Positions 17,899 to 25,221 of a stretch of DNA of 64,000 nt are shown in pieces. The notes beneath the pieces were generated by a model. It did no database searches and was not told the DNA's origin. It was given only the letters and a program-made list of their open reading frames with translations. This DNA is from Vicinamibacterales bacterium (lineage in GTDB: Bacteria > Acidobacteriota > Vicinamibacteria > Vicinamibacterales > 2-12-FULL-66-21). The stretch covers positions 62,001 through 126,000 of the forward strand of contig DASSPH010000072.1 in the NCBI GenBank assembly GCA_035699745.1, written 5' to 3'. Numbering within the stretch: the first letter of the stretch is position 1; each line of letters starts with the position of its first letter. Made by a program: the position numbers and the translations under genes.

Positions 17899-17972
17899 GC
17901 GCTCGTAGCTCAGTTGGATAGAGCGCCGGGCTTCGAACCCGTAGGTCGGGGGTTCAAATCCCTCCGAGCGCA
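17899..17972 (+). tRNA. tRNA-Arg (TCG)
   Basis: Cloverleaf with acceptor GCGCTCG (17899-17905)/CGAGCGC (17965-17971), D arm GCTC/GAGC, anticodon TCG at 17933-17935 and T loop TTCAAAT. The CCA end is not encoded (ACGA follows), so CCA must be added after transcription. The first anticodon-stem pair (C17926/T17942) is mismatched. Confidence 0.95.
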
Positions 17973-17976
17973 CGAC

Positions 17977-18053
<77 letters not shown>

Positions 18054-18056
18054 CCC

Positions 18057-18086
18057 TTTTTTGATCTGAGGGACGTTGCCCCTCAG
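18057..18086 (+). terminator. T-run and hairpin after the tRNA-Arg pair
   Basis: Six T residues (18057-18062) directly after the tRNA, then a 7-bp hairpin CTGAGGG (18066-18072)/CCCTCAG (18080-18086). The order (T-run first) is not that of a classical intrinsic terminator, so the T-run following the tRNA fold itself may be the signal. Confidence 0.35.
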
Positions 18087-18146
18087 ACTCCCCTACAGCC
18101 TCACGCGCTCGCGCGGGGGCACGCTCCGCTCGCAGCTCGAGCGGGG

Positions 18147-18152
18147 TATGAT
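18147..18152 (+). promoter_or_regulatory. -10 hexamer TATGAT of the acyltransferase-methyltransferase pair
   Basis: TATGAT 14 nt before the ATG at 18167. It predicts a leader of about 8 nt. Confidence 0.45.
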
Positions 18153-18166
18153 CCTCCCCCTCCGCA

Positions 18167-18832
18167 ATGATCGCCTGGTTCTCTCGAAAGCTGCACGACT
18201 ACGTCGAGCGCATCGCGCGGCAGACGGTCGACCGCGAGCTGCGCGCCCGCGGCGAGCGGACCCGGCTGTCGTATCGCGATCCCCTTGCGGTGTTCGCGGA
18301 GCAGCGGAGCGCCGTGCGCGAACAGCTGGCCGAGGCGGCCAACCTGGTCGGCCAGGACGTGATGATCGGCCAGGGCGTGGTGATGTGGGGAGGCCGGTTC
18401 CCCGGCGGCGTCGGGATCGAGCTGCACGATCGGGTGCGGCTCTACGAGCACTGCGTCCTGGCCGTCGATCACGCGTCGCCGCGCAGCGGGATCGTGCTCG
18501 AGGAAGGCGTCGCCGTCAACGTGCGCGCGTATCTCGATGGCAGCGGCGGCATCCGCATCGGCAAACGGACGATACTCGGCCCGAACGTCGTCGTCGTGTC
18601 CTCGGGCCATCGCGTCGATCCCGAGGTGCCGATCCAGGATTCCGGCAAGGAGTTCGCCGCAGTGGAAATCGGCGCCGGCGTGTGGATCGGCGCCAACGTC
18701 GTGATCCTGAAAGGCGTCCGCATCGGTGACCGCGCGGTCATCGGCGCCGGATCGGTCGTGACCCGTGACGTTCCGGATCGATCGATCGCGGTGGGCAATC
18801 CGGCACGAGTGATTCGAACGGCCGCGCCCTGA
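18167..18832 (+). CDS. Hexapeptide-repeat acyltransferase (left-handed beta-helix)
   Basis: 221 residues. Hexapeptide repeats run from ~60 to 210 ([60 protein letters not shown]), ending with the signature [11 protein letters not shown]. The catalytic-type His is in SSGHRVD. Such enzymes O- or N-acetylate sugars of surface polysaccharides using acetyl-CoA. Its stop overlaps the following methyltransferase start (TGATG), so the pair probably modifies one glycan. Substrate unknown. Confidence 0.9.
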   Translation: MIAWFSRKLHDYVERIARQTVDRELRARGERTRLSYRDPLAVFAEQRSAVREQLAEAANLVGQDVMIGQGVVMWGGRFPGGVGIELHDRVRLYEHCVLAVDHASPRSGIVLEEGVAVNVRAYLDGSGGIRIGKRTILGPNVVVVSSGHRVDPEVPIQDSGKEFAAVEIGAGVWIGANVVILKGVRIGDRAVIGAGSVVTRDVPDRSIAVGNPARVIRTAAP

Positions 18833-20166
18833 TGCTGAGCCGGCTGTCACGGCCGATCCGCGCCGTGCGCCGCCGCATCGCGCGGTGGTCCGCACAGCAG
18901 GACCGCGCGTTCCACGACCAGCTGTTCGGCGCGTCCACGCACGACCCGTTCTCGAAGTCCTACCCCGGATATCTCACCATTCGCCGGTTCGCCGACCTGG
19001 CGGGCGATCACCTGCAGGGGGCGCGCACGGTGCTGGATCTGGGATGCGGGCCGGGCGAGATCACATGCGAGCTGGCGCGCCGGTATCCCGGCGTGGCGTT
19101 CACCGGCGTCGATCACAGCGCCGTCGCGATCGACGCGGCGGCCGCACTCGCGCGCCGCCTCGGCCTGCCCAACGTGCGCTTCGCCGCCGGCGACGTCGCG
19201 CGCTACGCGCCGGCGGGCCGCGTCGACGTCGTGATGATGTTCGACGCCTTCCATCACCTGCTCGATCCGGCGGCGTTCGTCCGCCACGCCTCGGCCTTCA
19301 CCGATCGCTTCTTCCTGATCGAGCCGGCGGGCGATCTGCTCGGACGCTGGCGGCGCACGCTGGATTTCGACTGGCTGCCGATCGAACTGGACAAGATTCG
19401 CGGCCGGATCGAGCACGCGCTCGGCGCCGGCCCGCCCGCCGGGCGCAGCGCCGCCCGGCCGGACGACGATCCGGCGATCGCCGGCAGGGCGGTCGAGAAC
19501 CGCTATCCGCTCGACGATTACGCGCGCTTCTTCCAAGGCTTCGGTCTCGTGGTGCGCGGCACGGTCGCCGGGCTCGACAGCTACCCGCCACAGCCGGCGT
19601 ACGAGAGCGCCTGGCGCGAGGACGCGATGGAGACCGCCTGCGCGATGCTGACACGCGTCGACGACGAGCTGCAACGCCGGGGACACGACGGCTTCGCGAA
19701 GCACTGGGCGATCTGCGCGACGAGGGGAAGGTCTGGAATCACCGGTCCAGGACTGATCGCGCCCGTGGCCGGCGCCGATCACCCGGACTACGTGAGGGGG
19801 GCATTCGATGCCGAGTACGCGGACGTCGCGATCCCGGAAGCCGTTCGCGCCGGCACCGAGGTGCTGGTCGAGCTGACGCTGCGGAACGCGAGCTGGCGCG
19901 AATGGCGATCGGAGCAGACGCCGCATCCGATCATGGTGAGCTACCACTGGCACGCCGCCGGCGGCGAGTGCGTCGTCTACGACGGACTGCGCACGCCGCT
20001 GCGGCGGCCGCTGCCGCCCGGCGATGCCTGCCGCGCGACGGTTCGCGTCGCGGCGCCGGCGTCACCGGGTCGCTACACTCTCGAGATCGATCTCGTGGAA
20101 GAGCACGTCAGCTGGTTCAGTCACGCGGGCGTGCCGCCGCACGCGTCGTACGTGCGCGTCACCTGA
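18832..20166 (+). CDS. Class I SAM methyltransferase with C-terminal beta-sandwich-like domain
   Basis: 444 residues. The SAM motif is TVLDLGCGPGEITCELA (66-82), with acidic loop FTGVDHSAVAID and post-motif MMFDAFHHLLDP. Residues ~300-444 (EVLVELTLRNASWREWRSEQTP through ASPGRYTLEIDLVEEHVSWF) look like an immunoglobulin-type beta-sandwich of the kind appended to polysaccharide-modifying proteins. Together with the preceding acetyltransferase it suggests cell-surface glycan decoration. No membrane segment is seen. Confidence 0.85.
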   Translation: MLSRLSRPIRAVRRRIARWSAQQDRAFHDQLFGASTHDPFSKSYPGYLTIRRFADLAGDHLQGARTVLDLGCGPGEITCELARRYPGVAFTGVDHSAVAIDAAAALARRLGLPNVRFAAGDVARYAPAGRVDVVMMFDAFHHLLDPAAFVRHASAFTDRFFLIEPAGDLLGRWRRTLDFDWLPIELDKIRGRIEHALGAGPPAGRSAARPDDDPAIAGRAVENRYPLDDYARFFQGFGLVVRGTVAGLDSYPPQPAYESAWREDAMETACAMLTRVDDELQRRGHDGFAKHWAICATRGRSGITGPGLIAPVAGADHPDYVRGAFDAEYADVAIPEAVRAGTEVLVELTLRNASWREWRSEQTPHPIMVSYHWHAAGGECVVYDGLRTPLRRPLPPGDACRATVRVAAPASPGRYTLEIDLVEEHVSWFSHAGVPPHASYVRVT

Positions 20167-20169
20167 GGA

Positions 20170-20700
20170 TCAACCTCCCAACTGGTGGTGCTGCGCCCGC
20201 ACCCGGCGCCTGCCCGAGAACGTCACCCACCACATCCACAGGCCGCTTCCCCACAGCAGCAGCAGAACGACCCCGGTGGGCAGGAACACGCCCAGCTTGA
20301 TCCAGTCGCCGCCGAAGAACGACCCGTCGTGAATCGACTCGATCAGATCCGAACGGCGGTAGGCCGAATGAAGCACGCGGCCGGTGCCGAGATCCACCTG
20401 CACTTCATGGCCGGACTGCAGCCACACCTTGGCGACGCCGCGCCCCGGACGCACGTCGATGCGGTTCACGTCGGCCCACGAAGTGACCTCGTGCGACGGA
20501 TGGCGGCGAACGCTGTCGAGCAGTTGATGGAAGTCGAGCGCCGGCGCGCTGCCCGTGCCGCGATGTTCGGCCGGCTGCACCCAGGACCAGTGCTTCTTGG
20601 CCTGCAGCAGGAGCCCGCTCCCCAGCAGTATCAGCGCCGGGAGCGCGACGATCGCGCTCGCCCAGTAATGGACTTTGCGATTGGCGACGTTGAATTTCAC
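20170..20700 (-). CDS. PepSY domain membrane protein
   Basis: 176 residues from GTG at 20700. TM helix 1 is at ~10-33 (WASAIVALPALILLGSGLLL), a PepSY-type periplasmic domain at ~60-130 (VNRIDVRPGRGVAKVWLQSG, EVQVDLGTGRVLHSAYRRSDLIESIHDG), and TM helix 2 at ~138-162 ending WMWWVTFSG. This is a short version of the PepSY-TM proteins that often go with TonB-dependent iron uptake. The upstream dyad matches the one before the TonB receptor, linking the two. It converges with the methyltransferase gene 3 bp away. Confidence 0.87.
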   Translation of the reverse strand: MKFNVANRKVHYWASAIVALPALILLGSGLLLQAKKHWSWVQPAEHRGTGSAPALDFHQLLDSVRRHPSHEVTSWADVNRIDVRPGRGVAKVWLQSGHEVQVDLGTGRVLHSAYRRSDLIESIHDGSFFGGDWIKLGVFLPTGVVLLLLWGSGLWMWWVTFSGRRRVRAQHHQLGG

Positions 20701-20725
20701 TGCATCAGGGATATCTGACGCGGTC

Positions 20726-20748
20726 GCCTACTACCAGCCATCGTAGGC
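20726..20748 (-). promoter_or_regulatory. Candidate BlaI-family operator, copy 2
   Basis: GCCTAC...GTAGGC perfect 6-bp arms in a 23-bp dyad, whose core CTACTACCAGCCATCGTAG matches the site at 13760-13778 at 17 of 19 positions. It begins 26 bp upstream of the PepSY start codon, where it could overlap the promoter. Confidence 0.55.
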
Positions 20749-21008
20749 GCACCATACCCGCGGCGGGCGGAGAGCGGGGCACGAGCCTCAGCCGCGTCCC
20801 CCTGCGCGATTTACGACGCGCGCAAGCGCCTTACGGGGTCCGAAAGGGTGGGCACGGCGTCCGGTTCCCAGATTCGCCGGTTTATTCCGGTTTTCTGGCG
20901 TCATGCCCGTCTTGCGCGCGTCGATGGATATCGGACTGCACGATGCGTGCTCAGGTGAGCGCGGCTCTGCCGCGAGCCGACGCCGCGCGTCAGGCGTGTC
21001 GGCGACGT
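20749..21008. other. Intergenic region with no convincing gene
   Basis: About 260 bp between the alcohol dehydrogenase stop and the PepSY upstream region. It holds three copies of CCGGTT (20861, 20877, 20887) and weak inverted repeats (CCGG TTTATT CCGG at 20877-20890). The short reverse frame ending near 20788 has poor codon bias and is not annotated. Confidence 0.4.
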
Positions 21009-21971
21009 TCAGACCTGCGGACGCAGGATCACCTTGCGCCCCTGCTCCGCCGCCTCGAACGCCTCGGCGAACCGATCCAGCGGATACGTCGCGTCGACGA
21101 GCGGCCGGACGTCGACGCGGCCGGCAGCGAGCAGATCGAGCGCGGCGTCGAAGGGACCGCATCGCGAGCCGACGAGCGTGATCTCGTCGACCACCAGCGG
21201 CGCGAGCGCGAGGCGAGCTTCGCCGTGAAACGTCGACTTCATCACGATCGTGCCGCGCGGCCGCACGAGGCGCTTCGCGATCGTCAGCCCCTCGGGTCGT
21301 CCGGTCGCGTCGACGACGACGTCGAACTGCCGCGGGGCGATGTCAGTCGCGTCTGCCGCTGCAGTGTCGAAACCCGATGACCGCGCCAGCGCCAGGCGCG
21401 CCGCGCCCCGGCCGATCACCGTGACGCGTGCACCGGCGGCGCGCAACACCAGGGCGACGAGCAGCCCGAGGCGTCCCGGGCCGACGACCGCGCAGACCGT
21501 TTGCGGCGTCACCGCAATCTGCTCGAGCACGCGGCACGCGGCAGCCAGCGGCTCCACCAGTACGGCGGCCTCGTCGCTCACAGCATCGGGAACGGCGTGG
21601 AGATTGACCGCGGGGAGTGACAGGTACTCCGCGAACGCGCCGTCCCGGCCGATGATGCCGAGCACGGACCGGCGATCGCAATGTCCGCGGCCGGCGGCGC
21701 GGCAGCCGTGGCACGCGCCGCAGCCCACGGTGATCTCTCCGGTGACGCGCCGCCCGATCCACGCCGCATCCGGCGCCGGCGCCTCGTCCACGACGCCGAC
21801 GAATTCGTGCCCCGGCACGCCGGCGAAGCCGGCATAGCCGCGGCGCAGCTCGAGATCGGTGCCGCAGATCCCTGCCGCGGCGACGCGGATGACGCACTCG
21901 GACGGCAGCGCGGGACGCGGCCGGCTGGCGAGGGTCAGCGTTCCGGAGGGATCAAGGACGAGTGCGCGCAT
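21009..21971 (-). CDS. Zinc-dependent medium-chain alcohol/polyol dehydrogenase
   Basis: 320 residues. The catalytic-zinc region is CGTDLELRRGYAGFAGVPGHEFVG (Cys36, GHE), the structural zinc loop is CGACHGCRAAGRGHC (four Cys), and VVGPGRLGLLVALVL is the Rossmann phosphate loop (GPGRLG instead of GxGxxG). It is probably an NAD(P)-dependent oxidoreductase of alcohols or sugar derivatives; the substrate cannot be assigned. Slightly shorter than the usual ~340-350 residues. Transcribed alone. Confidence 0.9.
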   Translation of the reverse strand: MRALVLDPSGTLTLASRPRPALPSECVIRVAAAGICGTDLELRRGYAGFAGVPGHEFVGVVDEAPAPDAAWIGRRVTGEITVGCGACHGCRAAGRGHCDRRSVLGIIGRDGAFAEYLSLPAVNLHAVPDAVSDEAAVLVEPLAAACRVLEQIAVTPQTVCAVVGPGRLGLLVALVLRAAGARVTVIGRGAARLALARSSGFDTAAADATDIAPRQFDVVVDATGRPEGLTIAKRLVRPRGTIVMKSTFHGEARLALAPLVVDEITLVGSRCGPFDAALDLLAAGRVDVRPLVDATYPLDRFAEAFEAAEQGRKVILRPQV

Positions 21972-22009
21972 CGGCTGGCGCGCCGCGCTACGTACGTCGC
22001 GGGCGATTC

Positions 22010-22387
22010 CTACTTGCCCTTGCCGGCTCTCTGTCGCGCCCAGCGGGCCTTCTGCGCCTCGGAGATCCGGCGCCGCGCGTCGGCCGACATCGTCCGGCGC
22101 TTCGGCCGGCCGCGCTTCCCTGCGCCCTTCTTCCCGGCCGATCCCTTCGGTCTCCCGGGTCCGCGCCGGCGTCTGCGCCGGGTTGCGCCCGCGCCTGCGG
22201 CGGCGGGCCGTCCGCGGCGCCGCCCCGTCTCGACCGCCTCCCCGAGCTCGACGAGCAGGTCTCGAGCACTGGAGATGATCTGACGCAGGTTGTCGGCAAG
22301 TTGCCGCCGTTCATTGGCGAAGCGGCTGACGCGCTCCCTGACGGTATTGAAGACCGAAGATAAATCGTTCGCACTCTGAGCTGTCAA
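22010..22387 (-). CDS. Basic, AT-hook-like nucleoid protein
   Basis: About 125 residues from a TTG at 22387 preceded by GGAGG with 5-nt spacing. The frame is open 30 codons further upstream but without a comparable ribosome binding site. The N-terminal half is an amphipathic helix (VFNTVRERVSRFANERRQLADNLRQI). The C-terminal half is very rich in Arg/Lys/Gly/Ala with AT-hook-like GRPAAAG, GPGRPKGS and KRGRPKRR and ends with RRTMSADARRRISEAQKARWARQ. It is likely DNA- or RNA-binding, histone-H1-like. The upstream stretch is unusually AT-rich for this window. Confidence 0.65.
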   Translation of the reverse strand: MTAQSANDLSSVFNTVRERVSRFANERRQLADNLRQIISSARDLLVELGEAVETGRRRGRPAAAGAGATRRRRRRGPGRPKGSAGKKGAGKRGRPKRRTMSADARRRISEAQKARWARQRAGKGK

Positions 22388-22515
22388 TACCGCCTCCGCA
22401 TCATTCGGGTTTGTAGGACAAAACCTTACTTTATCGAGTACGAAAAGGAAAGAACCGAGGCAGCGTCGCGCTGGCACCGAACGAGGTCCGGGCGCGCGCG
22501 GATTTTTCCCCCCAC

Positions 22516-22533
22516 GCGCGGACTAATCCGCGC
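22516..22533 (+). promoter_or_regulatory. 7-bp perfect dyad upstream of the cco operon
   Basis: GCGCGGA-CTAA-TCCGCGC, 98 bp before the ccoI start. It could be an operator or an mRNA hairpin. No FNR-type TTGAT-N4-ATCAA site was seen in this gap (22388-22630). Confidence 0.4.
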
Positions 22534-22630
22534 CGGACCCCGCCGCGAGAGCTGAAGATTCCCGCAACCTGCTGATTTCCTTGGACAAGTCCGGCGGTAC
22601 CTCACTTGCTGAACCGTCCGGCACATCGTC

Positions 22631-25042
22631 ATGTCGGCCGCCGCTCCTGCCTCCGACCGGGTCGCCCGGCGCAACTCCTCCTGCGCGCATTGCGGCGAGC
22701 CCTGCGAGGGCGGGGCGGTGGCCACGGACGATGGAACGTTCTGCTGCAGCGGGTGCGCGTCGGTCTTCACCATCCTGAAGGCGCACCGCCTCGAAGGCTA
22801 CTACGCGTGCGAGACGCCGCCCGGCGTATCGCAGCGCCGCTCGAGCGCCGGCGCCCGCGACCGCTTCGCCGCGCTCGACGATCCCGCCGTCGCGGCCGCG
22901 CTGCTCGAGTTCGACGACGGCCGCACCGCGCGGGCGACGTTCGACGTGCCGGCAATCCACTGCGCGTCGTGCGTCTGGCTGCTCGAGCAGTTGTGGCGGC
23001 TGCAGCCGTCGGTGCGCGCCGAAGTCGACCTGCTGCGCCGCGCCGTGCACGTCAGCTTCAGCCCCGGCGCGACCTCGCTGCGGCGCATCGCCGACACGAT
23101 GGCGTCGCTGGGCTACGAGCCGGTCGTGACGCCGGAGCCGCGCACGAAGGGGATGTCGCCGGCGCTGCGCCGGCTGTACCTGCAGCTCGGCGTCGCCGGG
23201 TTCGCCGCCGGCAACATCATGCTGTTCAGCGTCCCGCGATACCTGAACGGCGCGCCGCTCGACGGCGGGTTCCAGCGGCTGTTCGACTGGTTGAACCTGG
23301 CGTTCGCGACACCGGTGCTGCTGTTCAGCGGCGCGGACTACTTCCGCAACGCCTGGCAGGCGCTTCGCACCCGGACGATGACGCTCGACGTGCCGGTGGC
23401 GCTCGGCCTCGCCGTCCTGTACGCGCGGAGCGCGTTCGAGATTGGCACCGCGCGCGGCGAAGGGTTCATGGACTCCTTCACCGGCCTCGTGTTCTTCCTG
23501 CTCATCGGCCGGTTGTTCCAGCTCAAGGTGTTCGAGCGCATCGCGTTCGACCGCACCTACCGATCGTTCCTGCCGCTGACGGTTCGCGCCGAACGCGGCG
23601 GCGGCACGGCGCCGGTTCCGATCGATCGCCTGCATCGCGGCGACGTCATCACGCTCCGTCGCCACGAGGTGGTGCCTGCGGACGCCGTGCTGCTGGACGA
23701 ACGCGGCGCGGTCGACTACGCCTTCATCACCGGCGAGCAGACGCCGGTGATCGTCAGCCGCGGCGAGGCGGTGCGCGCCGGCGGACGCGCGGCGTCCACG
23801 TCGCTGCGGCTGCGCATCGCCCGCGACGTCTCCCAGAGCGTGCTCGCCGGGCTCTGGAACAACCCGGTGTTCGGCAAGCCGAAGGAGCGGTGGCTGACGG
23901 CGGTGGCGGCGCGATTCGGCGCGTGGTTCACCGTCGGTGCGATTGGCCTGGCCGCCGCGGGGGGGATCGCGTGGTGGCCGGACGCGGCAGCCGCGATGAG
24001 CGTCGCGACCGCCGTGCTGATCATCGCGTGCCCCTGCGCGCTGACGCTCTCGGCGCCGATTACGCTCGGCACGGCGATGGGCATGCTGGGCCGCCGCGGC
24101 CTGTATCTGAAGCATCCGGCGGTCGCCCTCGATCTCAGCCGCATCGACACGATCGCCTTCGACAAGACGGGCACGCTGACGTCCACGGCCGATGCGCCGC
24201 ACATCGAGCGCTACGGATTGTCGGAGTGTGCGTGGTCGCTGGTCCGCCGTCTCGCCGGCGAGTCCGTCCATCCGGTCAGCCGGGCGATCGCCGCGGCCGG
24301 CGGCGCCGTTCCCGCCGTCCGGGTGAGCGGCGTGCGCGAGATCGCCGGCAAGGGGATCCGCGGGACCGTCGACGGCGTCCGCGTGGCAATCGGGACGCGT
24401 GCATTCATCGCAAGCGAGACCGGCATACATGCGGGGGGGCCCCAGTACGCCACTTACGCCAGCGCCGGCGACGAGCTCGGCTGGATCGACCTCACCTCCC
24501 CGGTGCGGGACGGAGTGGAGCAGGCGGCCGAGATGCTTGCCGCGAGGCACGAGCTGTTTCTGCTGTCCGGCGACAACGCGCGCGAAGCGGCGCGGTGGCG
24601 GCGGTATTTCGGGGAGCGCACCCGCTTCTCGCAATCGCCGGACGAGAAGCTGCGCTGCGTCGAGGAGGCGCGGACCCGGGGGCGGCACGTGCTGATGGTG
24701 GGCGACGGCCTCAACGACGCCGGCGCGCTCGCCGCGGCAGACGTCGGCATCGCCGTCTCCGACAGCACCGCCTGCCTCGTTCCGGCGTGCGACGCGCTGC
24801 TCGCGGCGGAACGCGTCGCCGACCTGCCGGCGTTTCTCGCCTACGCGCGCCGGGCGCGCCAGGTGGTGCTGCTGTGCTTCACGGTGTCGGTCGCGTACAA
24901 CGCCGTCGGGCTGACGCTGGCGCTGGCCGGCGCGCTCACGCCGCTCGCCTCGGCCATTCTCATGCCCGTCAGCTCGCTCACCATCGTCGGGCTGAGCGCC
25001 GGCAGCATGCGCTGGGCCGCGGCCAGGGTGCTGCCGTCATGA
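22631..25042 (+). CDS. ccoI: Copper-translocating P-type ATPase of the CcoI type
   Basis: 803 residues, supplies copper for cbb3 oxidase assembly. The N-terminal metal-binding region has Cys18, 21, 25, 38, 39 and 42 (CAHCGEPC, FCCSGC), then an HMA domain with Cys110/Cys113 (IHCASCVW). The ATPase core has CPC at 466-468, the phosphorylation motif DKTGTLT (Asp510), SVHPVSRAI and GDGLNDAGALAAADVGIA. The N-terminal Cys-rich domain plus the neighbouring cco genes distinguish CcoI from detoxifying CopA. It is the first gene of the operon and overlaps ccoS by 4 nt. Confidence 0.95.
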   Translation: MSAAAPASDRVARRNSSCAHCGEPCEGGAVATDDGTFCCSGCASVFTILKAHRLEGYYACETPPGVSQRRSSAGARDRFAALDDPAVAAALLEFDDGRTARATFDVPAIHCASCVWLLEQLWRLQPSVRAEVDLLRRAVHVSFSPGATSLRRIADTMASLGYEPVVTPEPRTKGMSPALRRLYLQLGVAGFAAGNIMLFSVPRYLNGAPLDGGFQRLFDWLNLAFATPVLLFSGADYFRNAWQALRTRTMTLDVPVALGLAVLYARSAFEIGTARGEGFMDSFTGLVFFLLIGRLFQLKVFERIAFDRTYRSFLPLTVRAERGGGTAPVPIDRLHRGDVITLRRHEVVPADAVLLDERGAVDYAFITGEQTPVIVSRGEAVRAGGRAASTSLRLRIARDVSQSVLAGLWNNPVFGKPKERWLTAVAARFGAWFTVGAIGLAAAGGIAWWPDAAAAMSVATAVLIIACPCALTLSAPITLGTAMGMLGRRGLYLKHPAVALDLSRIDTIAFDKTGTLTSTADAPHIERYGLSECAWSLVRRLAGESVHPVSRAIAAAGGAVPAVRVSGVREIAGKGIRGTVDGVRVAIGTRAFIASETGIHAGGPQYATYASAGDELGWIDLTSPVRDGVEQAAEMLAARHELFLLSGDNAREAARWRRYFGERTRFSQSPDEKLRCVEEARTRGRHVLMVGDGLNDAGALAAADVGIAVSDSTACLVPACDALLAAERVADLPAFLAYARRARQVVLLCFTVSVAYNAVGLTLALAGALTPLASAILMPVSSLTIVGLSAGSMRWAAARVLPS

Positions 25043-25221
25043 GCGTGCTCGTGCTGCTCATCGCCGCCGGAGGGCTCGTCGCGGCGGGCTTCCTCGGCGC
25101 ATTCCTCTGGGCGGTGTCGTCGGGGCAGTTCGACGATACCGCCACGCCGCCCATCCGCGTACTGCTCGAGGACGACCCCGAAGGGGTGAAGGGAGATGCC
25201 GAAGGTGACTGGAGAGGTTGA
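25039..25221 (+). CDS. ccoS: cbb3 oxidase maturation protein CcoS
   Basis: 60-residue single-TM protein. LVLLIAAGGLVAAGFLGAFLWAV is followed by SGQFDDTATPPIRVLLEDD, the diagnostic CcoS motif. It is required in studied bacteria for cofactor insertion into CcoN. Its start overlaps the ccoI stop (ATGA) and its end overlaps ccoNO by 26 nt. Confidence 0.94.
   Translation: MSVLVLLIAAGGLVAAGFLGAFLWAVSSGQFDDTATPPIRVLLEDDPEGVKGDAEGDWRG

Noticed and set aside
20788-20904. Possible 38-residue reverse gene
   Set aside because: Poor codon bias, no ribosome binding site and no recognisable features.
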